64,000 nucleotides of DNA, from the NCBI GenBank assembly GCA_027625915.1, contig JANTQA010000063.1, forward strand, positions 8,327,501 through 8,391,500. Direction: 5' to 3'. Both the position numbers and the translations under genes were made by a program. Below, one piece after another: positions 12,301 to 22,075 of this stretch (position 1 is its first letter; each line of letters starts with the position of its first letter). The notes under the pieces are model-generated. The model was not told where the DNA came from. It was given only the letters and a program-made list of their open reading frames with translations, and searched no databases. The DNA is from Anaeramoeba flamelloides. Its lineage: Eukaryota; Metamonada; Anaeramoebidae.

Positions 12301-15300
12301 ATTTGAATATTAAAAAAGATATTTATTTGGTTTTTTCTTGCCTTTGACTTTTTTAATTGGTTCATTATGATTTCATTTCATTTTCTTTTTGTTTTAATTA
12401 AAATAAAGTTTTAGAATCTTCACCTAACCTCAAATCAAAGATAATGTGTTTTGTAAATTCTATTTAAATTTGTTTCAAAAAAATGTAAATGAGAAAAATG
12501 ATTCAATTTATTTATGTTTTTTAAGGAAAGAATAACTTCCTATTTCAAAATGAGAAAAATGAAATAGAAATTTCTTTATTTGTAAATTATTTTCACTAAA
12601 AAAGAGTATGTGGTGAATGTTGTGAGAAAAATGTTGAGTCTTATTTTTAATTATAAATATTATTGAAATTAATTTTTTAATTTCTTTTATCTTTTTAAGA
12701 AACATAAAAATTATGTTAACAATCTACACTATCGTGATATTGTTTATTTTTATATTAAAGTTATTTGAAAAAAGTGGGACAAAAATGTTTTTTAAGGGAC
12801 TAGTCTATATTATTTTTTTTTTGACAATTTCTAAATAAGGATTCCTTATCTAGAAATATGTTTAATATTGAAAATAAACAGAGGCTTTCAAATATAAGTA
12901 ATTGGAAAAAAATTTACTCAATGTCTATTAAATTTAGGTAAAAAAATTTAATCGAGACTAGTCTCTTAAGATAACGCTAAAAACAGTTCTATTAAAGTTT
13001 ATTGGCAGTTTTAAAGATAGTTTTTGAAAAGTTTTTTGTCGCACTCTATAAAATGATTTAATTTATTGTTAAGGATTTAGTGTTAAAAAAAACTTTATCT
13101 GTTAAAGAGAGGATTTTTAAAGTGACTAAATCCATAACTTCTCATCCAAAGAAATGGCGAGATAGTGTGAATAAACAGAGTCATTTGAATCATTTTATTC
13201 TTAATTTAGTTTTCTTACTTTTTTAAAATTAATTAATACTTTTTTAAAATGACTTTACCAATTCATTATTATTAAAAAAAAAATAAAGATAAAAAGTGTT
13301 GATTTATTACGTATGTTTTTTAATAAAAAAAGAAAAGACTACAAGTTTTCAAAAATTGTGCTCAAAATATTTGGATTGCTCTTTTAAGTACTTTGAGTAG
13401 CACTATTTAATACTTGTGATGATCACTTTTTTCAAACAGCTGGATGAATTGTAAAATAATCCCTTTCTGTTTATTTATTTTGAGTTTATTACCATTTTGG
13501 AAAAAAAGTAAAACAAGAAAAAAAAAAAGTTCAACATGATTTTTAATTAGAAACATTCAGAGAATCACAGAAACCTGGAAATGTAAAGTAAAATAAATTA
13601 AAAGAAAAAATAAATTAACTTCAAAGAGTAATTTAGGTATTATGCCTGTTCAAACTAACTAAAAATTTTGAATCTTAAATAAATGGTATAAAATTTCTCA
13701 GATAAATACTTTTGGTGAAAAAAACACAAAATATAGATCTAATTTTTAATAAGAAATCAATCAGTTGTTTGGAGATCTCAAAAATATTATTATTTTCCAA
13801 TTAAAAAATGGAAATTTTTAGTTCACTTTCCAAAATATTTTTCTAGTTTATAAGTTGAAAGAAAACCCAAAGATCTTTACAACATCGTTTAGAAATGATA
13901 TTTTTAGGCAATAAATTAAACTTCCTGAGTTAACTCTAAGACAAAATTTTTACTTTTCAAATTTGATTGTAACAGTAATAATTAATATTCATTTTGGAAG
14001 TTGGAATAAAAATTTTCCTTTATTAATTGGAAAATAAAAGTATATCAAATTTTTCAACAAATTTTTAATGGTAGTTAATCAAAGAAAAACTCATTCCTTA
14101 AGATAGTTTAAGTAAAATTGTTGTTGTGTTTAACATTTTATTTTGTTTTTTGTTTTTTTTTTGTACATTAAAAATCAGAAGGGAGAACAATCATTCATAC
14201 AATTCATTTATTTTTTTTGTTCGATTTAATCGGACTCATCAACCTATATGAAAGCGATTTTTCAGAAACTTAGTCATTGGGTTTCAGAAGTATTTATTTA
14301 AGAGTTATTTTTGATAGTAGCACATGAGAATTTTTTTTCTTTTATTAATATGTTTATTTTTTAAGAATTTCATTTTGAGTCTTTTATTTTTTCCAATCAC
14401 TGTTGGGAGAAAAATTTTGGACACAGAAAAATTGTTGGAAACCATTTTTAATTGGGAACATTAGTAAAATTGAAAATCAAATCCTATTGATAACTAGGTG
14501 AATTTTTTATAAATCCAGGTTTAAATGTGTTACAAGTTCATTAATATATGGTGTGTGTAGAATACTCATTTGAATGGTTGATAACTAAAGTAGATCCTGC
14601 TATTTTAACAAAAATCCAAGTTTTAGTAAAGTTTACTATTAATTCTGAAAATGGTAATTTTTAAACTTGCTTTAGATTATAAGAGATAAGGTTTTGAAAA
14701 AAGTAGAATTGCATTAATCATTATTCTAATAAGTAGGTTATTGTTATTTTCTTTAGTTATTTCACAAACGATTGAAATTAAAAATCATTTTCAGTAAGGT
14801 TCCCAAATTAAAATTGCTGTCCAACTATTTTTCTCTGTCCAACATTTTTCTCTCAACAGTCAGATCTTTTTTAAAAGTTTTTTGATAAATTTTAAATAGC
14901 CAAGTTTTATCAAAGTCTTCAAACCACTTTGATCTCGCTTTGTTAAAGTTCATGGATTTCCACAACAAAAACCTTCTCTTTTTTAGATTCTATTTTGAGA
15001 AGGGTGGAGAAAGAGGTGGAAGAAGGAAGAAAAAAAGGAAGAAAAAAAAAAAAAAAATCATAAAAAAAGAAAAATAAAAAAGAGAAAATTTTCAAATAAG
15101 TGTTACCCTTTTGCAAATGTTATGACATCTTTGATTTCTGTTTGAGTGTAAATACACCAAGGGCAGTAAGCGCCTTTTTCGGCAAGGAGTGGGTACTTTT
15201 TAATTTCAAAAGGGAAAGATTGTGCATCAATTGCATGCCAATGGAAGGTATTAAATTTGGAAAAGAACATGGTACGGATAAATTCTTTAATTGTTTTGAC

Positions 15301-15941
15301 TGGATAAAAGTGTCTTGCTGTGTCAAGCATAACGCCTCTCCATGGGAAACGAGGTGCGTCATTAATCAAAATTGGTAATTCAGGAATTGAATAGCTTGTT
15401 GTTGAGTAATTATAAACAATGAGTTGGGAAAATGTTTCTAATCCTCTGAGCGCACCCCAAATTGTGTTTGAAGACAAGGAAGCAGATTTTGCATTTTCAA
15501 CAGACAAAGTGTAACTTTCGTCGGAGTCTTTAACAAGAATTCAAATTCAAGAAGTTCAAAAAATTATTCAAAAAGAAAGAAAAATTTTCACATTTTGATA
15601 AAAAAAAAAAATTATTTTGTTGTTTTTTTTGTTTTGTGAATTTTACTTAAAATTAAATTTTCTTCGGCGGATTGAACATCAACTGTTAGTGAAGAAAGGG
15701 CGTAGGTGGGTTCTACAGGTTCCTCACTTGGGTAAAGAAAGAATAGCGATTTATATTCTTCTATTCGATCCTTCAGAATTTGAGATTGAGCACCGGGTCC
15801 AGTGGCATCAATATTGAAATTAGAATCAACAACTACACTGTCAGTCCCAACTGAAATGCTTTTTGGTTGGGGCAAAAGTGTGTGGCACACACAAAGCGAA
15901 GAAATTATTGAAATTAAGACAAAGAGAGATAACAATTTCAT
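6439..15941 (-). CDS. Beta-N-acetylhexosaminidase, GH20 family, six exons
   Basis: The exons read as 15941-15647, 15527-15107, 12006-11784, 9478-9328, 7042-6806 and 6662-6439. Joined, they give 516 residues ending in TAA, close to human HEXA (529). All five introns are GT-AG, and every donor starts GTA. Residues 1-19 (MKLLSLFVLISIISSLCVC) look like a signal peptide, so a lysosomal or secreted enzyme removing terminal GlcNAc/GalNAc is expected. Family landmarks in order: PWRGVMLDTARHFYPV, FHWHAIDAQSFPFE, EFDGPGH, HYGGDE (the catalytic Asp-Glu pair, residues 312-313, ending exactly at the exon 3 border), VVWEE, VQVWRD, SYGWYLD, GGEAAMWSE and WPRACAIGERLW. Most substrate-binding aromatics, the Arg and the His are kept. 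Where vertebrate enzymes have WGEYVDATNL this protein has WSEQVFPTSL, so an Asp reported to contact sugar is Phe. Family assignment is firm; exon borders are manual but all phases agree. Confidence 0.93.
7043..9327 (-). other. Intron 4 of the hexosaminidase gene (about 2.3 kb)
   Basis: A GT-AG intron: donor GTAATT after the exon ending in VVWEE, acceptor AAAAG before the exon starting VFDLKNHD. It contains no open frame that could be an extra exon, and I recognised none of the window's repeat families inside it. Its size is far larger than introns 1 and 5 (119 and 143 bp). Confidence 0.85.
9479..11783 (-). other. Intron 3 of the hexosaminidase gene (about 2.3 kb)
   Basis: A GT-AG intron with donor GTAAGA directly after the catalytic Glu codon and an acceptor ending AAAAG before GTCGTACAA. 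It holds one copy of repeat family N (about 11200-11480). The open frames inside are short, low in complexity and match nothing. Confidence 0.85.
11200..11480 (+). repeat. Repeat family N, copy 1
   Basis: The stretch around 11336-11440 (GATTGATATTATGTTAAA, then GAGTTCTTTTAAATAGAAGA, then AAATTATTTAATG) matches the reverse complement of about 40236-40345, and weaker similarity extends on both sides. It lies in intron 3 of the hexosaminidase gene. Family limits are uncertain because only two copies are present and both are eroded. Confidence 0.5.
12150..12182. repeat. TA dinucleotide microsatellite
   Basis: An uninterrupted alternating TA/AT run inside intron 2 of the hexosaminidase gene. A similar run sits just after the stop codon near 59013-59036. 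Confidence 0.9.
12792..12969 (+). mobile_element. MITE family C, copy 1 (178 bp)
   Basis: It begins TTAAGGGACTAG and ends with the near-complement GACTAGTCTCTTAA. The interior matches other C copies (ATTTCTAAATAAGGAT, then AAATATGTTTAATATTGAAA). It has no coding capacity. Terminal inverted repeats and TTAA at both borders fit a non-autonomous DNA transposon whose transposase targets TTAA; which superfamily supplied it is not shown. Confidence 0.8.
13790..14045 (+). mobile_element. MITE family G, copy 1 (about 250 bp)
   Basis: Its ends are inverted: ATTTTCCAATTAAAAAATGG on the left and TTTATTAATTGGAAAATAA on the right. It is closely related over its whole length to 53854-54112, sharing ACAACATCGTTTAGAAATGA and AATAATTAATATTCATTTTG. 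It is non-coding. Exact borders and target duplication are unclear. Confidence 0.75.
14400..14859 (+). mobile_element. MITE family B, copy 1 (460 bp, TSD TCA)
   Basis: The left end CTGTTGGGAGAAAAAT is the inverted form of the right end ATTTTTCTCTCAACAG, and the similarity continues for about 40 bp inward. It is flanked on both sides by TCA (14397-14399 and 14860-14862). The copy at 26608-27067 has the same length and is very similar throughout. It is non-coding. The 3-bp duplication points to a superfamily such as PIF/Harbinger or CACTA; the choice between them is open. Confidence 0.9.
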
Positions 15942-16475
15942 TTGAAATTTGAAAAAAGAAAAAAAATGGAATGAGAATCTTGACTCTTTTTTTAACTCTA
16001 CAAAAGTTGTTGTAATTGTTAAAATTTAGGTTTTGTGGAATTTTTTCCATTTATTTATAGTGTTTTTTTTTTTTCATCTTTTGTAAAAAAATCAGCTAAT
16101 CAATTTATGCAAATCTTCTTATAACAATTTTCCAATGAATTGGTAAACCAAAAAATTTGTTTTTTATTTTTCGTTTTTCCAATTATATTTTCTAGTCAAA
16201 ATTAATCAATTTGTTTTTTTATCTTAGCTTAAGGAAGTAGTCACACCACAAAAACGGATAGTGTAGAAATATGAGATTATCAGGAAAGATTCTAATTATT
16301 TTCTTCTCAATTACACACTCAATATATTTATTTTTTTAAAAACTTTTGGGAATTTTTATTTCGTAAAGTCTTTTGAGAAAAATTTTAAGAAGAATGAAAG
16401 GAAGTAAATGAGTAAACCAACTTTTAATATTCTTTTCCGTTTTGAAAATAACTTTTTTTCTTTTATTCAACTAAG
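15942..16475. other. 5' flank of the hexosaminidase gene
   Basis: Non-coding sequence between the hexosaminidase start codon and the possible gene fragment on the opposite strand. It probably carries the hexosaminidase promoter; no recognisable element was identified. Confidence 0.45.
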
Positions 16476-16832
16476 ATGCAAATAGACAGTTCTGATGCTT
16501 CTTTATGGAAAAAGTTCAATTTAAATAATCAATCAATGAAAACAACAAAAAAACAATAAGCAAATATCGTGCTGGTTTCTCAAAGTTATGTGATTCAAGA
16601 AGAAATTCAAAAAGGAATGATCAAGGCGGAAAATTTTTGTACAAAATTTTGCTCAATAAAAAATAAATTATTATTCAAAAAATTTCAACCAAATTCAATT
16701 CCTAATTTAATATTTACTTTTAAAATCAAGGACTTTAGCTTCAAAATTGATTTTAAATCATGTGTGTGTCTAGATACTGAACCAGAAGTTGTATTGGAAA
16801 AAAAAGAAATAAAACAAGTGTTTTTTTTTTGA
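16476..16832 (+). pseudogene. Possible gene fragment with an in-frame TAA
   Basis: From an ATG at 16476 the frame reads MQIDSSDASLWKKFNLNN and continues to a TAA at 16557. It then runs on in the same frame for about 90 codons (including SQSYVIQEEIQKGMIKAE and FSFKIDFKSCVCLDTEPE) to TGA. Amino-acid composition is more mixed than in random AT-rich frames nearby. The ATG directly follows a pyrimidine-rich stretch ending CTAAG, which could be a splice acceptor. No family was recognised. It may be a decayed gene, an exon with an unrecognised intron, or a chance frame. Confidence 0.3.
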
Positions 16833-17493
16833 AAAATAGGTTTTATGCTCTGGGTTCAGGTTTTGTTTGTCACCCTATTCTAAGCAAACCAACTTTTCCA
16901 TTTTTGTTTTGTTATTTATGTAAAAAAAATTGAGAAAAAAAAGTGAGATAGGAAACCGAATGAAGAAGATTTATAATAAGTAAATTACAAAAAAAGAAAG
17001 GTAAAATCAATTAAAAGAAGATACAAATTAAGGTGAACGAATAATTCATTTTATTATTACCAATCATACTAACAATCCTTAACTATTAGTTTACTATTTT
17101 TTAATCAATATCCAATCAGTGGTTTGGAGATATTAAAAATAGTTTATCATATTTTTAACAAATTTTTCAAGAAAGATTGATCAATAAAAACCCTTACTAT
17201 AAAAGGTAGTAAGATCAAAAGTGTTATATATGTTTAAGACTTTATTTTTTTTTCAATGACTACTTTGTGGTTTATTAACTGATCTTTCTTTGAAAATTTT
17301 CAGTCAGGTTTTTCAATCCAAAATCTTGTTGAACTTTATCTCTTTTTAATTTCCAAATGTTTTCAACAAAAATGAAAATTGATCACCTTAAAAAATTCAA
17401 ATACCAGTTTAAATGATTACAATGGCTAAATTTTGCCAAACAAACAGTATTTTTGCATAGCCAATTTAGAAATTAATCTTTTTTTCATAACAA
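16833..17493. other. AT-rich non-coding stretch
   Basis: No gene or repeat copy recognised between the possible gene fragment and the H-family element. Confidence 0.45.
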
Positions 17494-17690
17494 TATAGTC
17501 AGACCCATTTTTAAGTCACGAACTTACAACGGAATTTAAGGAAAATAAAACTCTCAAATTAAGGCACAAAATCGAGATTCAAGAAAATAAATTGTAAAAA
17601 AAAAAATCCAACTTTTGTACCTTAATTTGAGATTTTTTTGTACCTTAAATTTCGTTGAAAGTTTGTAACTTAAAAGTGGAACTGACTGTA
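17494..17690 (+). mobile_element. MITE family H, copy 1 (Tc1/mariner-like, about 197 bp)
   Basis: A near-palindromic element. The left arm carries TCTCAAATTAAGGCACAAAA, and the right arm has the complement-type order ending AAAAGTGGAACTGACTG then TA. The consensus terminus from the three copies is CAGTCAGTTYCACTTTTAAG, flanked by TA. The CAGT terminus and TA target are typical of Tc1/mariner MITEs (established knowledge). Only about 10 bases separate the two arms. Confidence 0.8.
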
Positions 17691-18589
17691 ATTATTTAAA
17701 TTTGGCCATTTTGTAAATCGGAAAAACACTCGTAATTTTTCAAAAGATGTAAAAAATTATTTATTTTTTGAATAAACAGTTCTCAAAACACATTTAATTG
17801 TGGTTTCAGGTGTTTTAAACCATCTTTATTTTTTGAAATCTTTTTATGGTTTTCTATTTTTAAAAAACGGAAAACATATTCTACAGTGGTGTAAATAACC
17901 AATGTTTTTTATTTTTACCCTACCCAAAAATTTAACTCATCTAAAAAATATTGGCTAACTGTATAAATAAAAGAAACAAATCCATGGGAATACAACAGTA
18001 TATAAACCAAAAAATGGTTCTTTAAATAAATTCTAATAAAGAATTATGAAGATCTGGGAAGATTAAAATGTAATTTTTTGACAAAAAATGAACAAAATTT
18101 GTTTTTTTGAATTTTTATAAAAAAATCATTTAATCTCACAAATTTTGTAAATATGATGAAAATTTTGAAACAAAAGCATTTAATATAATTGAGCCATTTC
18201 TATTAATCAAAGATCTAACCTCTAAAGCTAATTTGAATCTGAACCAAGAATCTATTAGTGATTTCTGGTCTTCCGATATCCTAGTCTGAAAAAAAAACCA
18301 AGTTAAATTTTAGTAATGGGTCAAAGGTTGTCAACACGGGTTATTTACACCACTATATAAATAAACTTTTTAAAAGTTTTCTTATTTAATAAAGTCAGGG
18401 ATCAATCTTTAAAAGTAGTGTAGATGATGTGATGCCAAGAAAAGCACTTTGGTAAAAAAAAGACAACAATTTATTGAAATAGAAAACTTTAAAAAAGTTT
18501 TCATTTTGACAAAATCATAAAAAACAGTTTTCACTATTTTGAAATGACTTTGAGTCTTGAAAATAATCCATGAAACAAAAATATCACTT
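17691..18589. other. AT-rich non-coding stretch
   Basis: No open frame, repeat copy or RNA gene recognised between the H element and the F-family element. Confidence 0.45.
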
Positions 18590-18649
18590 GATAAGATTTT
18601 TAATAGTAAATATTAGTAAAATTGTTGTATAATTGCAAATATTTTCTTT

Positions 18650-18840
18650 TACTGCTATTTTCCAATTAATAAATGATAAATATAAGATCCCAAATATTTT
18701 AATAAATATTTGTTGAACAAACCTAAAAAATCTCCACAAAAACCAATGAGAAATTTTATTTCTTGAAATTTAAATATGGTTCCTTCTTGACCTTTGAGAG
18801 AAAAATTTAATTCTAATAATTTGGTTCTAACAGTATTTAA
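18650..18840 (+). mobile_element. G-like MITE (about 190 bp) inside the F element
   Basis: It begins ACTGCTATTTTCCAATTAAT and ends with TTCTAACAGT, a degenerate inverted end. The left end matches the G termini at 13790 and 53854, but the interior differs. Removing it restores the order seen in the F copy at 48215-48675. It is a short derivative of G or a related family. Confidence 0.55.
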
Positions 18841-19040
18841 AATCAAATCCTTTTTATAACTAATTAAATTTTTATGAACAAAGGACTAAATCGACCTTAA
18901 GAACATTAAAATGGGGGTGTATATAGAATATTCCTACGATTTTTGGATCACAAAAGTAGATCTACTTATTTTGAAGAAAAAAAATAGAGTTTTTAGAGGT
19001 TTGCTAATGGGTTTGGAAAATGATATTTTTTATTCTTGTT

Positions 19041-19797
19041 TTAAGGGATTAGTGTCACCATAGATTTCTCAATAATCAAAGTATGCTATAATTGGGTCTA
19101 AATGATATCAGGGAACAATGACTCGAATAGCTCTAAAAAATCTATTATAAATCTTATTGCACAACAAATTATTATATTTTTTACTAAGGATCACTATTAA
19201 AAATTTTTATTTTGAAAATAATTTTTTTAATTCCTTTACCAAATCTAAAAATAGAAACTCCGAAATACAGTATTCTGGTATTTAATAATTTTGATTTAGA
19301 ACTTCCAAAAGTAACTATTTTTTAAATTTTTGAATTTCAAAGATTAACTCAATAACCATCAACATAAAAGCACAAAGACTGATTTGTTTTAATTGCTTTT
19401 GATAAAGATAATTATAACATCAATATATTTCCAAAATTTGAGAAATAATCAGTCAAAAAAATTTATTGGTTAATTATTGAATTTTGTAAAAAAAACGAAT
19501 TTTTTAGTAACTAATCTACATTTCGCCACAAATTTAAGAAAGATATTTTGCAACTTTGGAGTCTAGAATATTGATAATTCAACCTTTAAATTTGTGGAGT
19601 AGTGCAAATTTTATTCTGAAATTGTTGGGTTTTTTTACTAATATATAGATCATTTTTAATTGATGAGATCAATAAATATTACTACTTGACTAATTGATTT
19701 TTTAGAGACATTTGAACCATGTAGGACTAATGTGGTTAAACCCAATAACAACGTACTTTGATCGTGGGCTTCTCCTTGGTAAATGCTAATCCCTTAA
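19041..19797 (+). mobile_element. MITE family E, copy 1 (757 bp, TTAA borders)
   Basis: It starts TTAAGGGATTAGTGTCACC and ends TGCTAATCCCTTAA. The copy at 25756-26514 is the same element in inverse orientation with nearly the same length, and a more diverged one lies at about 49040-49760. The interior contains an imperfect hairpin built from two complementary CACAAATTTAAG blocks. It has no transposase. It sits inside an F element, and excising it with one TTAA gives CTTGTTTTAAGATTGATAG, which aligns with the uninterrupted F copy. Confidence 0.86.
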
Positions 19798-19965
19798 GAT
19801 TGATAGAATAACCCCTTGAACAGATGCCAATGAATCGCCATTATAACAAGTAGACGAGTTATAATTATAAAAGATTGATTCTTATACAAAAGAAATTATT
19901 TGCAAAAAAATTTTCCTAATATTAACAATTAAAAACCTTGGAAGGGATTATTTTCACACTCTACA

Positions 19966-20599
19966 TTTTTTTCAGAACGATACTGGTGATTTTTTTTTTT
20001 TTTCAATTGGAGCATTCATTTTCTCATTTACAATTTTTTAAAAATCTTAAGGGTGGAAGTATATTTTCCCATTTTGAACAATTTTAATTGTGTTAACATT
20101 ACTGAAAATTATTTTTTGAGTGCCAAAAAATATTGAAACTTTGGAACCAAAAGGCCATTCACTAGTCTATTCGTGAAAAGAGTCAAAGTAATTCAGAGTT
20201 GAATCTTCATCTTTTCAATTTTTGGGAACATTTTTTTTGATTCAATTTTTTGGTTTTATGAAATTTGGTTTTGGATCTCGAGATGTGTTTATACGAAGGA
20301 TTGAAATTAATCAAACAGTAAACCAAAAAAATATACCCGAAAAGGTGTGCATTTGAAACAAATATTTTCTTTTAGAAGACCAAATGCAAAAGATCACCAT
20401 TCCAAATAAATTTGTTGAAATCAAGAATGAAAAAAAAAAAAATCGATAAAAGCCTATTTTCGAAGATTGGTTTTCTTTATCTTCTTAATTTGAATGAATA
20501 CAAACTCTTTTTTTCCTTGAATTTCTTGCACTATTGCTATTTATTATTATTTTATAAAACCTTTTGTGACAAATTTGCTTTCAAAATTCTTTTTTAAAA
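19966..20599. other. AT-rich non-coding stretch
   Basis: No convincing gene or repeat recognised. A short frame near 20412-20597 is rich in Phe, Leu and Lys and looks like chance. Confidence 0.4.
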
Positions 20600-21200
20600 T
20601 ATTTTTATCAAACAAATCCAAAACAAGGAATACTATTTCAAAAATTAAAATAAATGGGTTGAATTCTTGGAATCAAAAAACAGTTACAAAAGATTCAAAT
20701 CAAAATAATTGAAAAATTCAATAACAAATTTTAATCAGATTCAGAGTTTATTTGAGTTCTCATTTTAATGAAAAATAAATAATTATAAAATCAAACGCAT
20801 TTGTCCAATAAACGGTCATTCTCAAGAAGAATTACAAAAAATATATGATTATCTGAACTAAAAACTAGAATTAGATGAATTAAAAGAAATTAGGATGTTT
20901 AAATTCATTTTGGAAATTCTTTAGAAATAAACAGTAATTTGTTTTTCAAAAATTTTCCAAACATAATTTTTTTATAAAGAATTCAAAATAAAACCAAATA
21001 AAGAATCAGTAAACGTGTATAATTTTTTAGATAAGATCAAGTAATAAATGATTTTTATTTATTTTTTTTTGTTGAATTTTTTCATTTTTTTGATTTGCGT
21101 TTTTTATTGGTATGAAAATATCTTCTACTAGGATATATTCCACTCTAGTATTTATTAAAATATCAATGTATTTGGCTAAAGAAATGATTTGAATAATTCA
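20600..21200 (+). repeat. Repeat family K, copy 1
   Basis: The segment matches about 49870-50480 in inverse orientation. Examples are CGCATTTGTCCAATAAACGG against the complement of TTATTGGACAAATTCG, and CACTCTAGTATTTATTAAAA against TTTTAATAAATACTAGAGTG. The copies differ by many small changes, so the family is older than B or E. No termini or coding capacity were defined. Confidence 0.6.
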
Positions 21201-21654
21201 GTTTCACACAATTGGTGGCACTCAAAAAATGAAAAATGTACTTACCCCCTTAATCATTATCATAATTTAATAAACACTAAAATCCAGATCAGTCTAAAAA
21301 ACTCTCTATAGTCATCAAACTAATACTTGCCAACAACTATAATCCATGTTTCAAAATCTATACATACTTTTTTTTCTTCTTGTCCCAATAGTAAAATACA
21401 ATTTTATTACCCGCAGTATATCCAAGTTCAAATCAATTTTGGATGTTTACTCCTTGATATTTTAAATAAATTCAAAATTATGAATGAAATTTGTTGAATA
21501 TTTTTCATAAAATTCAAATATTTTTTTTGAAATTTTTTGTGTATTTGACGAGAAAATGTCTTCTTCAATTCAACATATTTTTTGAGATTAATTTTTCAAT
21601 TTGATTCTCTATTTTTACAATTTATTTAAATAACGTGGTGAAAAAAATAATGGG

Positions 21655-22075
21655 GGTGAAAAAAATCCAGGAAAAGATTTTTAATGGTGATTAATTGGGA
21701 AATTGATATATAGTTTCTTATATTTTTAATCAAATCTTTTTTTTTTTAAGAATCTAACTTTTTTAAAATTATTCATTACCCACTTATTGGAATGATGATT
21801 AATGAAATTGTACTTGTTCAAAAAACTATTCAACCAATCAAAAAACAGGTAAAAAAAATATCATTTTCCAAACTCATACAAAACTCTCCGAAACTCGATT
21901 GTTTTTCAAAAAGGTTGATCTATTTATGCTATCAAACAATTACTCAAGTATTCTAGATACACCTCACTTTAATGAACTTTAGGTAGGTTTATTACTAAAG
22001 CTCAGAAAATTTTAGTTATTTATAGAAAGGATTTTATTGAAAATAAAAGAAATGACAAAACAATTTTCCTAATAC
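21655..22075 (-). repeat. Repeat family F, copy 2 (inverse orientation)
   Basis: Reverse complement of the F unit: AAAAAATCCAGGAAAAGATT at one end, TCAAACAATTACTCAAGTAT with TCTAGATACACC in the middle, and AACAATTTTCCTAATACAG at the other end. It is non-coding. Confidence 0.6.

Larger units (their letters stand above)
12007..15106 (-). other. Intron 2 of the hexosaminidase gene (about 3.1 kb)
   Basis: A GT-AG intron: donor GTAACA at the low end of exon 2, acceptor CCTTAG before ATATGGAATT. It carries a TA microsatellite (about 12150-12182) and one copy each of families C (12792-12969), G (about 13790-14045) and B (14400-14859), so much of its length is mobile-element sequence. No further exon is needed, because the protein is continuous across the junction (ITFAKG joined to YGIRVV). 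Confidence 0.88.
18590..19965 (+). mobile_element. Repeat family F, copy 1, hosting two younger insertions
   Basis: The F termini are inverted (left: AAGATTTTTAATAGTAAATA with TTAGTAAAATTGTTGT; right: CTAATATTAACAATTAAAAA). The interior matches the F copy at 48215-48675: AGTAGATCTACTTATTTT, then TAGAGGTTTGCTAATGGGTT, then TTTGGAAAATGATA. The unit is enlarged from about 450 bp to 1.37 kb because a G-like element (about 18650-18840) and an E element (19041-19797) lie inside it. Confidence 0.72.

Noticed and set aside
15120-15378. Overlapping frames on both strands over hexosaminidase exon 2
   Set aside because: The exon frame carries the GH20 motifs; the other frames are shadows.
18655-18846. 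63-codon minus-strand frame
   Set aside because: It coincides with a G-like MITE and F sequence; no coding evidence.
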